NCBI GenBank assembly: GCA_029465975.1
Contig: CM055748.1
Location: 14,208,627-14,272,626 of the forward strand
From: Dallia pectoralis
Taxonomy: Eukaryota > Chordata > Actinopteri > Esociformes > Umbridae
DNA length: 64,000 nt
Reading direction: 5' to 3'
The translations under genes were made by a program, and so were the position numbers. The notes beneath the pieces are model-generated. The model saw only the letters and a program-made list of their open reading frames with translations. It had not been told where the DNA came from and searched no databases. This document shows, piece by piece, positions 34,916 through 48,800 of the stretch; positions within the stretch are counted from its first letter, which is position 1, and each line of letters begins with the position of its first letter.

Positions 34916-35145
34916 TCAGAACCTGTTGGCATTGGCATACAGCGTGTCCTCCTCGCTCTCGCTCTCATCCTGGAACTCGTTGGCGAGCAGGGACTTTTTG
35001 GATCCTATGGTGGTGAGACGGATCTCGTCTTCGTAGTCGTCACGGTGCTGCCGCAGCCGGTGGAACCCGTCCTTCTGGCCCGACTTAGCCGAGCACACAC
35101 ACCAGATGATACAGGCCGTCACCACCAGGGCCGTCATGGAGGCCG
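34916..35145 (-). CDS. cpd: cpd exon w19: membrane helix, cytosolic tail and stop
   Basis: 230 bp to TGA, acceptor tctctacag. ASMTALVVTACIIWCVC completes the membrane span; the juxtamembrane Cys residues are candidate palmitoylation sites. The tail has FHRLRQHRDDYEDEI and the acidic cluster DESESEEDTLY, the kind of signal known to keep CPD cycling through the trans-Golgi network. The C-terminus ends YANANRF, unlike the mammalian YSSKH. Confidence 0.95.
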
Positions 35146-38100
35146 CTGTAGAGATGAAGGGGATGGTAAACACATTTATCCTACTCTATCTACATCCATC
35201 TGGTAGCATGTCACAATATGAAACATCTCCGCTTACCTGCCGCAGCCACAACCAACTCCCGAGGCAGACCGAAGATGCGGTTGTCCATGTCAAACTCAAT
35301 GACCACGTAGGTGGCAGCTTCATACGAGGACACAACCACGTCATGACGTTGTTGCTGGTAGCCATCAGCCACAGCCTCTATGTTGTGGTTTCCTGGTGCC
35401 AGGAGCGCGTGGAAGTACCCGCCCTCAGCAGAGAACACCCTGACACCTCCGTTCAACACAATCACGGCCCCCTCAATTGGTTTCCCGCTCTTATCTCTTA
35501 CCACACCACGCACGCCTTTATGCACCTACAGGGAGAAAACGTAGTGCGATCTGTCAGATGAGTATTATCAAAATTATTCTGTGGTAAAACGTGTTCAATG
35601 ACGTATATAACAAATGCATTTCAAGGCCCAACATGTCAAATCACAAACAAAATGAGTAGATACAGAGCGATGGAGCGGAAATTTAAAGGGTGGTGGTTCT
35701 AATCCCTGAGTTAACTAATCTGCTCCAAGGTTGTCACGGTAAAAGGAGTGTTCAGAGCAGTGTAGTTCTGCTGTTTGGTTGTGTTCTTGTGATGGCATGA
35801 GGAATACAAATACCCACTGGATTTATGAGAATTATCACAGGTGCCATTCAACCAAATAAGCATACCGTACTTAAAGTTAGTTATCATTAATTTTTTTTCT
35901 AGAAAGCCTTTTATCTACCAGTGCACTGTAATCATAACCATATGCTAATTGCTAACAGTTACAGTGGTAGACAAACACAACACACACATACCACACACAC
36001 TCCCATTGTCATTATCTGAAAGTTCATGAAAACTCTGAAAACAAATTAATTCAGTTCTTGCTCCTACAGAAACACAGGTTTTATAGGGCCCTAACATGAT
36101 ATATTGCAATTTAGTAATTCTCAAACACAACTACTAAGTAAAAATACACATTTGATCACATGACCCCGGTCAATGGTCAAGGGTAGTACTGACCTCCACC
36201 AGCATGCTAAGCAATGCCTTCTTGTTTTCAGCCCAAAGCGTATCCAGCTGATCAACCGCGGGGAACAAACAGCAACCTGTATACACTGTGATTTCTGGAC
36301 AGTGGCCGAAGTCCACACTGAAGTCCTAGAACGCAAACACAGAGACACAGCGATCAGACGAGTATGATCAGTTAAGAGCTACTGAAGAATAGCAGCAGTA
36401 TCCGTTGCAATTATAATCAGATATTCATCAGGTTCATTTACATTTAGTGTGTACAAATACTGGAGTTCAGCCAGCAGTGGTAGGAATGAGAAAAGTACCC
36501 TCCGCCAGACATTGTAAATGGTGTAAAGGTAGATGACTTTAGCTGGAATGTAATGTGAAATGCACCCTCCGCCAGACATTGTAAATGGTGTAAAGGTAGA
36601 TGACTTTAGCTAGAATGTGATGAGAAAACGTACCTTCATGCTGCCCATGTGACTTTGTCTCTCAGCTGCCCTGAGAAATCCCTCTGGAATGTTCTCCACT
36701 GGGGAAAGAAACAATTAGATCATTTAGGAGACACTCTCTTTCAGAGTAATATTAGTGGTCATTCATTTTAGAACAGCTAGGTGGCGCAACCGCACAACAA
36801 AATAATTGTAAGCACATTTTCATCAGTCTGGTACAGCAAACCCAGAAGAACAAAGACAAAAAGCTATGAAATATGCTGTATATATAAAGAGATATAGAGT
36901 GCAACTAGCATCCTTTCCAATCTGCTACATATCTCAGATACATTCCTTCCAATCCACTACATTATATCTTACATACATTCCTTCCAATCCACTACGCTAT
37001 ATCTCAGATACATTCCTTCCAATCCACCACATTATATCTCAGATACATTCCTTCCAATCCACCACATTATATCTCAGATACATTCCTTCCAATCCACCAC
37101 ATTATATCTCAGATACATTCCTTCCAATCCACCACATATCTCAGATACATCCTTTCGGACCCAGTCATCCATTATTGGGGCAGATGGTACATACTCTGGC
37201 TATTGCTTTGACATCCTGTATCCCCCAGGTGCATCTTGGGGTGGTTTGTGGCGTAGACCTTGGCCAAGTACTTCAGAGTGTCCTCATTTCCCACTGAAAA
37301 AAGTACATCATCAGTAAACATTACTAGAAAAGTACTCCATTAGCAAACATTACTAAAAAAGTAAACCATTAGTAAACATTACTAGAAAAGTACTCCATTA
37401 GCAAACATTACTAGAAAAGTACTCCATTAGCAAACATTACTAAAAAAGTAAACCATTAGTAAACATTACTAGAAAAGTACTCCATTAGTAAACATTACTA
37501 GAAAAGTAAACCATTAGCAAACATTACTAAAAAGTAAACCATTAGTAAACTATTACTAAAAAAGTAAACCATTAGTAAACATTACTAAAAAAGTAAACCA
37601 TTAGTAAACATTACTAGAAAAGTAAACCATTAGCAAACATTACTAAAAAAGTAAACCATTAGTAAACATTACTAGAAAAGTAAACCATTAGTAAACATTA
37701 CTAAAAAAGTAAACCATTAGTAAACTATTACTAAAAAAGTAAACCATTAGTAAACATTACTAAAAAAGTAAACCATTAGCAAACATGACTAAAAAATAAC
37801 ACCATTAGTAAACATTACTAAAAACTAAACCATTAGTGAACATTACTAAAAAAGTAAACCATTGGCAAACATTACTAAAAAAGTACACCATTAGTAAACA
37901 TTACTAAAAAAGTAAACCATTGGCAAAGATTACTAAAAAAGTACACCATTAGTAAACATTAGTAAAAAGTACACCATTAGCAAACATTACTAAAAAGTAA
38001 ACCATTAGTAAACATTACTAAAAAAAGTAAACCATTAGTAAACATCACTAAAAAAGTAAACCATTAGTAAACATTACTAAAAATGTAAACCATTAGTAAA

Positions 38101-41100
38101 CATTACTAAAAAAGTAAACCCTTAGTAAACATGACTAGAAAAGTAAACCATTAGTAAACATGACTAAAAAAGTACACCATTAGTAAACATTACTAAAAAT
38201 GTACACCATTAGCAAACATTACTAAAAAAGTAAACCATTAGCGAACATTACTAGAAAAGTAAACAATTAGCAAACATTACTAAAAAAGTACACCATTAGC
38301 AAACATTATTAAAAAGCACCCCATTAGTAAACATTACTAAAAAAGTACACCATTAGTAAACACTACTAAAAAAGTACACCATTAGTAAACATTACCAAAA
38401 AAGTAAACAATTAGTAAACATTAATAGAAAAGTAAACCATTAGCAAACATTACTAAAAAAGTAAACCATTAGCGAACATTACTAGAAAAGTACACCATTA
38501 GCAAACATTACTAAAAAAGTACACCATTAGCAAACATTATTAAAAAGTACACCATTAGCAAACATTACTAAAAAAGTAAACCATTAGCAAACATTACTAG
38601 AAAAGTAAACCATTAGCAAACATTACTAGAAAAGTAAACCATTAGTAAACATTACAAAAAAGTAAACCATAAGCAAACATGACTAAAATATTACACCATT
38701 AGTAAACAATACTAAAAACTAAACCATTAGTGAACATTACTGAAAAGTACACCATTAGTAAACATTACTAAAAAGTAAACCATTAGTAAACATTACTAAA
38801 AAAGTAAACCATTAGTAAACATTACAAAAAAAGTAAACCATTAGTAAACATGACTAAAAAAGTAAACCATTGGCAAACATTACTAAAAAACCCCATTAGA
38901 AACATTACCATTAGCAAACATTACTAAAAAAAGTACACCATTACTAAAAAAAGTAAACCATTAGCAAACATTACTAAAAATGTACATTACTAAAAAGTAA
39001 ACCATTAGTTACTAGACACCATTAGTAAACATTAGTAAAAAAACATTACTAAAAACGTAAACAAACATTATTTAAAAAAAAAAGTAAACCATTAGCAAAC
39101 ATTACAAAAAAAGTAAACCACCCATTAGTAAAAAGTACATTAGTAAACATTACTAAAAACTGAAAATGTATTCTGCGGACAAACATTAGTAAACATAAAA
39201 CATTACTAAAACATTACCAAAAAAGTAAACAATTAGTAAACATTAATAGTAAACATAAGCAAACATTACTAAAAACATTAAATAAATGTAAACCATTATT
39301 TTGCAAACATTACTAGAAAAGTAAACCATTAGCAAACATTACTAAAAAAGTACACCATTAGCAAACATTATTAAAAACACCCCATTAGTAAACATTACTA
39401 AAAAAGTACACCATTAGTAAACATTACTAAAAAAGTACACCATTAGTAAACATTACTAAAAAAGTACACCATTAGTAAACATTACCAAAAAAGTAAACAA
39501 TTAGTAAACATTAATAGAAAAGTAAACCATAAGCAAACATTACTAAAAAAGTAAACCATTAGCAAACATTACTAGAAAAGTAAACCATTAGCAAACATTA
39601 CTAGAAAAGTAAACAATTAGTAAATATTACTAAAAAAGGAAACCATTAGTAAACATTACTAAAAACGTAAACTATTAGTAAACATTACTAAAAACGTAAA
39701 CTTTTAGTAAACATTACTAAAAAAGTAAACCATTAGTAAACATTACAAAAAAGTAAACCATTAGCAAACATGACTAAAATATTACACCATTAGTAAACAA
39801 TACTAAAAACTAAACCATTAGTGAACATTACTGAAAAGTACACCATTAGTAAACATTACTAAAAAGTTAACCATTAGTAAACATTACTAAAAAAGTAAAC
39901 CATTAGTAAACATTACAAAAAAAGTAAACCATTAGTAAACATTACTAAAAAAGTAAACCATTAGTGAACATTCCTAGAAAAGTACACCATTAGTAAACAT
40001 GACTAAAAAAGTAAACCATTGGCAAACATTACTAAAAAAGAACACCATTAGCAAACATTACAAAAAAAGTAAACCATTGGCAAACATTACTAAAAAAAGT
40101 ACACCATTAGTAAACATTAGTAAAAAGTAAACCATTAGCAAACATTACAAAAAAAGTACCGTATTTTCCGGACTATAAGTCGCACTTTTTTATAGTTTGG
40201 CTGGTCCTGCGACTTATAGTCAGGTGCGACTTATATATTAACATTAACGTACATACAACTGAAAATGCCCCCAAAAAGAAAATCCTATTCTGCGGATTAC
40301 AAACTACAGGTAATTGTAACTACCCTGGTTATACAAAATACTCCACGTCTCGAAACGGATGCAAACTTGCGCGTTTATTACTCTCTTTTTGTTCGCTCCT
40401 CTCAACTCTCTCTCAACTCTGACCTACGCCGGTGACTCTACTTCCGGAGCAGCGTGTAACTTTATCGAACCAAATTAAAGTTATTTCTCTGTAAATAAAA
40501 TAAAACATTATCACAGTGTTTCACTTATTAAATTCTCTACATTATTATAACTATTATAACTGCATATAGTGAAGTAACTCAGTGATAATACAGTTGCGCA
40601 CATTCACTCAGTCGCCATGGAGACGCATCAACAAACTTCCGCGTCAGCTACAGTAATAAAGTATGCAGCCGAAAACGGTCATCGAGCAGCAGAAAGAAAG
40701 TTTGGAGTGAGTGAGAAACTTGTGAGGAACTGGCGAAAAGCAGAGGTAACTTTAACCGCGATGAAGAAAACAAAGAAAGCTAATCGCGGGCCGAAAGCCA
40801 GATGTCCAGCGCAGGAGGAACGAGTCCACAGATGGGTGCTTGAACAACGTGCTGCCGGGAGAGGCTTGTCAACGGTGAAGTTACGTCTCCACGCCCAGGC
40901 GGTCTTGTTCATAAGTGACACAGAGGATGAATAATTCGATGGATTTAGTGATGTTGAATGACATCGGGAGTTTAGTGAACATCCTTACCGGGGAACTCGC
41001 TTGTTGGACTCGCTGGCTTGTTATGTTAATTTAACCTATTCAGACGAATGTTCTATATCCTAGTTGAAAAACGTTTTTATGTGTTACGTTAACATACCGG

Positions 41101-44100
41101 ACACCCATTCAGCCTGTTGTTCTGTGATTAAATGTTCCAGAATAAATGTCTTTTTTTAATCTTGGATTTTGTGAAATACATTAAATAAATGCGACTTATA
41201 GTCCGGTGCGACTTATATATGTTTTTCCCTCGTCATGACGCATATTTTGACTGATGCGACTTATATTCCGGTGCGACTTATAGTCCGGTTTTTACCCTCG
41301 TAAACCATTAGTAAACATTACTTAAAAATGTTTATCCATCATAAACATTTTGACTAAAAAGACTTATAGTCCATTATAAACATTTTCTAAAAATTTTGAC
41401 TGACCATTATAAACATTACTAAAATACGTAATCATTAGTAAACATTACTAAAAAAGTAAACCATTAGTAAACATTACTAAAAAAGTAAATCCTTAGTAAA
41501 CATTACTAAAAAATGAAACCATTAGTAAACATTACTAAAAAGTAAACCATTAGTAAACATTACTAAAAAGTAAACCATTAGTGAACATTACTAAAAAAGT
41601 AAACCATTAGTAGACATTACTCAGATGTAGTTTTGGTACTATTCTGGAGCTTCATGTTCCTACCAGGCTGTACAGGCTTGTCGTAGGGATAAGTCACCAA
41701 CAGGGAGCCTCCGTCCAGGGATACAGAGAGCGAAAAACCCCTCTTGATGATCAGGTCCATCACTGCCCTGGTCTCTGGCTGAGCCTCCACCATGTGCTGT
41801 GAGCCATTACCTATGGAGTACGAACACACAATAAGACACCATTAGTATTCCCAGGTTGCAGCATTACAGGCTAACATCACACACCAACACCGCCCCCTAT
41901 AGACCACCACCAGGTACTGACCAAAGAAGTCAGTGTCCAGATCTTTCCCATGTGTGTTGGTCATTCCCTCTGTAGAGTTGCACTGCTTCTCTCTCGCCAG
42001 CTCTCGTCCATCTGGGTTGATGGAGGGGAGGATAAAGATCCGGGTCTCGTCGATCAACTTTACAGGGAGGAGAATAACAGAAATATTCAGCCTACATGAT
42101 CACATCTGTTGACAGGCGTGATGTTAAATGATGCTTTCAAACAGAAACAGCATAGCAGACGTGTGGGATTTACAGACACTCCTCCATGCTCACCTAACAT
42201 TAATGTGAAACATTTTTAGCAAACAATTCAATTAATTATGAATCCTATGTGAATCGTAGCCTCAGCACAACTGTGGTATCTGTAAGCTTTGCATTCAGCC
42301 CAAACAAAGGGATACTCTTCACAAAAAAGCCAACTAACTGTGGTGTTATTTATATTCTGTATATAATGTAAAGTTGTAAGGTTTAATGGGTTAAATATCC
42401 CACCCTGGTAATGGCTGGGTTTTTGCCGTAGTTGATGCAGAGGAAAGCAGCAAACTCCAGAAGGAGCTCTATGCCCACAGGTGCGTTGCCATGGATACCG
42501 GCCACAAAGCGGATCTTTGGCTTGGATGGATCGGGCTTCTCAGGATTGTTCGAGATCTCCAAGGCCCAGATGGATCGGATCTCCACGCTTTGGCCCAAAC
42601 TAGACAGGAGAATATTTGATGTCATTAGTTCCAGTGAAGATGACCTCGTACCATAGTCCTAGTCTTGAGATTGAGTGTTTGATAGCAGTATGCTAGGCTA
42701 TTGGACAGCAGAGGATATGAATCAGAATGAATGAGCTTTAATTAGTTGGGGTCAATTTCAGGTGATCTTAAGAAAGTCCCCTAACTTTTCCCCAAAAATG
42801 GTATTTAACTGAGGATTACATTAGTATCTTAAAATATTGTTCTGCTATAGGAACTCAGAGACGTGATGCACTGAGCCAGTAGTCTTATTTTCACACTGCA
42901 CATACAAGGAAGTTGACTGGATTAGCATGTATGACTTGATGAACAACTTGAATTAACTGCCACGGCATACCAGCATACCAGAGACATCGAACTAGATAGC
43001 TACAGTATAAATATAAACTGTTAAGAGGTGTTAACTAAGGCCTACCTGTGAAGAAGGGTGATCTTGGGGAAGTTGAGAGTCAAACCCCTTAGGACTTGTG
43101 ACAGCTCCTGATAGCGGTGGTATCTGAAACTGCTCTGTCCTGCTGTACTCTGAACCAGCTCCTCCAGACCCGGGCCCAGTGACAGATCCTTAATGAAGCT
43201 CAGTAACTCCTCCTCTGCAGGGTCCTGAGTGGCACCTGGGGCTTTAGGGGCCTGGCCGTTGGGCTCCATGTGTTCCCGTGTCAGCTGGAAGTCCACAATC
43301 TCAACTCCCTCATCCGGCACGGTGGCGTAGATTTTAACAGAGTTGTACCTGACAGGTAGTGAGTGGCCAATGGTTAGGAAATAGAAAGTCATTCATATTA
43401 CAGGGCAGATACTGTTTATCTAAGGGTTAGGAAATAGAAAGTCATTCATATTACAGGGCAGATACTGTTTATCTAAGGGTTAGTAAAGTCATTCATATTA
43501 CAGGGCAGATACTGTTTATCTAAGGGTTAGGAAATAGAAAGTCATTCATATTACAGGGCAGATACTGTTTATCTAAGGGTTAGGAAATAGAAAGTCATTC
43601 ATATTACAGGGCAGATACTGTTTATCTAAGGGTTAATAAAGTCATTCATATTACAGGGCAGATACTGTTTATCTAAGGGTTAGGAAATAGAAAGTCATTC
43701 ATATTACAGGGCAGATACTGTTTATCTAAGGGTTAGGAAATAGAAAGTCATTCATATTACAGGGCAGATACTGTTTATCTAAGGGTTAGGAAATAGAAAG
43801 TCATTCATATTACAGGGCAGATACTGTTTATCTAAGGGTTAGTAAATAGAAAGTCATTCATATTACAGGGCAGATACAGTTTATCTAAGGGTTAGTAAAT
43901 AGAAAGTCATTCATATTACAGGGCAGATACTGTTTATCTAAGGGTTAGGAAATAGAAAGTCATTCATATTACAGGGCAGATACTGTTTATCTAAGGGTTA
44001 GGATATAGAAAGTCATTCATATTACAGGGCAGATACTCTTTATCTAAGGGTTAGGAAATAGAAAGTCATTCATATTACAGGGCAGATACAGTTTATCAAA

Positions 44101-45289
44101 GGGTTAGGAAATAGAAAGTCATTCATATTACAGGGCAGAAACTGTTTATCAAAGGGTTAGGAAATAGAAAGTAATTCATATTACAGGGCAGATACTGTTT
44201 ATCCAGAGATGCTTACAGATAATGCAGACATGTTTAATTGGTTAGAGTTGATTCTAGTCATTCTGTTTCTAGAGGGGTGAGTAACTGTGCAGATAAGAGG
44301 GCGTTTCAATTGGTCTGCCTCAGACTGTACATACATGTATGGCAATATAATGTGTTCTTTATTTATTAGCCATTTGCACGAGCAACGGCCCAAGCATCCT
44401 CACTCAAGTTGAAACATCTAACAATTTGGAGTTAAACGTGACAACATTCACATTTGAAATGGGAACATCCAAACATCTCCCCTTCATTATCAACAGCTCT
44501 CCCAGACACCATCAGGTCCCAGACACCATCAGGTCCCAGACACCATCAGGTCCCCGGCCCACCGGCCAGTCTCTCACCCCCTTGCTGATGCCGTGAGGTG
44601 GTACGTCCCAGGAACCAGCAGTCTCCAGTAGTCTCCAGCCAGGCTAGTGGTGACTGGATGGTTGATCTCCTCCACGGTGACGGTGGCGTTGGGGATGCCC
44701 GTACCATCTCTCTTGTCTCTCACCATGCCCTTCACTCCTCTGTGGACCTGCATATGGATGAGAACAACCAGGTTAGAAAATAAATCAAATAGAGATACAA
44801 CAGATTGATTTGAACTGGTAGATGTTAAATGGAGTGAGAATATATGAAATAACAGCTCAGTAATGACCACCTGGTGGATGTACTGCAGTAGGGCTCTTCG
44901 GTTCTGCTCCCAGTAGGTGGGCAGGTCCTCAGCTTTAGGGTACTTCACACAGCCCAACTCTATGGTCACCTCAAAACAGTTGGAGTTCAGGTAGTTCCAA
45001 TCCTGCATCCCACCTGGTGGGAGAAAACACAAAGACAAGCTAGATACTCTAGCACACACACAGACACACAGATCCTCTCAGCATGCGTATTGACGCACGG
45101 ACGGACGGACGCACGGACGGACGCACGCACGCACGCACATCCTCCCAGCATGCGTATTGGGGCGCACACACACACACAGACACACACAGACACACACAGA
45201 CACACACATCCTCCCAGCATGCGTATTGGGGCGCACACACACACAGACACACACACACACACACACATCCTCCCAGCATGCGTATTGGG

Positions 45290-45325
<36 letters not shown>

Positions 45326-45495
45326 ACACACACACACACACATCCTCCCAGCATGCGTATTGGGGCGCACACACACACAGACACACACACACACACACAC
45401 ACATCCTCCCAGCATGCGTATTGGGGCGCACACACACACACAGACACACACACACACACACACATCCTCCCAGCATGCGTATTGGGGCGCACACA

Positions 45496-45527
<32 letters not shown>

Positions 45528-45549
45528 TCCTCCCAGCATGCGTATTGGG

Positions 45550-45585
<36 letters not shown>

Positions 45586-45606
45586 CCTCCCAGCATGCGT
45601 ATTGGG

Positions 45607-45668
<62 letters not shown>

Positions 45669-45703
45669 ACACACACACACATCCTCCCAGCATGCGTATT
45701 GGG

Positions 45704-45759
<56 letters not shown>

Positions 45760-45780
45760 CCTCCCAGCATGCGTATTGGG

Positions 45781-45840
<60 letters not shown>

Positions 45841-48800
45841 CCTCCCAGCATGCGTATTGGGGCGCACACACAAACACACACACACACACATCCTCCCAGC
45901 ATGCGTATTGGCACGTACCAGGAACGTTGTACCAATTGGCGCCGTTGGTGATGCCATCCATAAAGAACTCCCGTGCATAACCACTCTCACTCGCACAAGG
46001 ATGTCCTTCATGCATCTGCACATTTTTCTATAAAACAAATCAAAGTGGTCAGAAAAAGCACAACAGCAGCACTGTAAAGTGTCCACTCAATCTATTAAAA
46101 GAATAAGAAATGCCCTGTTGTATGTACACAGTTAACTCAAGAGGTGCTGTCACCTATTACTAAATGAAATGTGAAGTGATCACTTTATTATATAGCCACC
46201 CTGGAGTGGATTACAGCTCTCAGCCTCTACTTGTAAATCCAGACTAGGTTGGCACAACCCTTTGGACAGATCTGGGACCAATCATCCATGGAGCACAAGA
46301 CCCTTTATAGTCTCAGGTCTGCACTTCTGGACTGCACTTTTCAATTTAGACCATCGTAGTTCTATTGGATTCAAGTGCAGAGACTGAGTTGGCAGTGATT
46401 TCGTGATCTTGCAACCCATTCTCTATAGATTTTGCTGTCATTTGAGAGTCATTGTGCTGTTGAAAGCTCCACCAGCAGCCAAACCTCGATCTCATGGCAA
46501 AAGCAACCAAGTGTTTGTAATAACTGGAATTAATTATCCCACCAATCTTAACAAGAGCCTATGGACCACTAGCAGCCAAACAGCATATTGCATCAATGAT
46601 CGCCCCACCATGGTGCACTGTGGCTATTGGTTGCAATTCTTATATGCAGTTCTGTATCTTCATCACCATGTGGGGCCAATATGCAGCAGTCCTCTTCTTT
46701 CCCACATCATCATCATCTTCATCACCAAGGTTGCGTCCTGTCCCCTCTTCTCTCTGTACACCAACAACCTCACCTCCAATCACCACTCTGTCAAACGTCT
46801 GAAGTTCACAGATGACACCACCACTACTAGTTTGCAGTTGACACCACCCTCATTGGTCTAATCTCAGATGGGGACCAGACCGCCTACAGGGGGAATCAAC
46901 CGGCTGGTGTCCTGGTGCAGTCTGAACAACTTGGAGCTCAATGCTCTAAAGACAGTGGAGATGAGAGTGGCCCTAAGGAGAAGCCCAACTGACCTTCGAC
47001 CCATTGTCCTGGAGGGCTCCCCTGTCAACATAGTGGAGTCCTTTAGCTACCTGGGTAACACCATCGTCCAGGACATCAAGTCTATCAAGACCAAAATATC
47101 CTGCCACAAGAACAGTCTCTTCCCTACAGCAGAGAGTCTAAGGAATATGCTTCTAGCACTAGTTTGCAAGTTTATTTATATAGCACAATTCACTAGACTG
47201 CCCTCTGATATGAATGACCACCGTGGACATCCTGTACTACAACTGGAGATTGCTCTTATTTTGCACAACTGTATATATAACTTGATACTTAAACCTGGAC
47301 ATTGCTCTTTCTTGTTCTTTAATCTGCTCACACATCTGCTCCTTTGCACTCTTGAGGTACATATTTCACATTCTATATTACATATGTCAAATATGCAAAT
47401 GTAAAACTGTTCCAGACTTAGAATTTTCTTAAGTATTGCCCTGACGGTGCTTAGAACTATGTTTAACTGTTTACGTATTTCCTATATCCATTATATGATC
47501 TATGTGACAGGTCATATCAACACAGTTCCTGGGGGCTGAGAAGTATAGAACTTCATAAGAAACAACTTCTTTGGTTTTACTTAAAATATCCTCCAGGAGT
47601 GCCAAAACAGTTGCATACTCATCAAAATACGACCTCGTTTGCTTTGTTCATTTTTTGCAGGGTGGAAAAGCTTCTTGAGTTGACAGTATACATACCATGT
47701 GACATTAATACACTGATAGACACGTGTGAAGTCCACTCACCTGAGAGTATGCTTCAGACACCTGTTGAAAGACCTGGTCATCAGGACATTTGCTGTACTC
47801 TGAACGTCCCTGCTTGTCATCGTCATATGGGTAGTTAACCACCAATGATCCTGCAGTGGGAACAAACTCTCTATATTAGTGCAACTGGAAATGGGTCTCC
47901 TAAAGTGAGCCAACAGGATGCTGTGGTTAGTGGTGAGCCAGACATGAAATAACATGCATCGCCCCTAGAGGAATCGCTGCAATAACTGATTATTACTTCA
48001 TGTGTATGGGGAATGGGTATCAGGTAGGCTATCAAACAAACAGGAAACTATAATGGCTAGGAGGTGTTATAATGTTACATGTCTACACACCATACTGGGC
48101 AATCACTCCACCCCCATAATCACTGATCCACTACGTGAAAGACAACCATGACATGCTATGATCGATTATATCCAGAACATAGTAATGGCATTCAAATCCC
48201 TAGGAAAACTAAAACATAATACAGGCTGAGGACCCCTAGCTGAGAGCTTACCTCCATGTAAACTACATGTGGACCCCTAGCTGAGAGCTCACCTCCATGT
48301 AAACTACATGTGGACCCCTAGCTGAGAGCTTACCTCCATGTAAACTACATGTGGACACCTAGCTGAGAGCTCACCTCCATGTAAACTACATGTGGACCCC
48401 TAGCTGAGAGCTCACCTCCATGTAAACTACATGTGGACCCCTAGCTGAGAGCTCACCTCCATGTAAACTACATGTGGACTCCTAGCTGAGAGCTTACCTC
48501 CATGTAAACTACATGTGGACCCCTAGCTGAGAGCTCACCTCCATGTAAACTACATGTGGACTCCTAGCTGAGAGCTCACCTCCATGTAAACTACATGTGG
48601 ACTCCTAGCTGAGAGCTCACCTCCATGTAAACTACATGTGGACTCCTAGCTGAGAGCTCACCTCCATGTAAACTACATGTGGACCCCTAGCTGAGAGCTT
48701 ACCTCCATGTAAACTACATGTGGACCCCTAGCTGAGAGCTCACCTCCATGTAAACTACATGTGGACCCCTAGCTGAGAGCTCACCTCCATGTAAACTACA

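Noticed and set aside
45049..46086. Cys/Val- and Thr/His-rich frames
   Set aside because: Readings of CA/TG microsatellite; only w8 and w9 at the ends are coding.
46180..46620. Tc1-like transposase remnant
   Set aside because: Similarity is only impressionistic; no conserved DDE motif could be read. Kept as a low-confidence note only.
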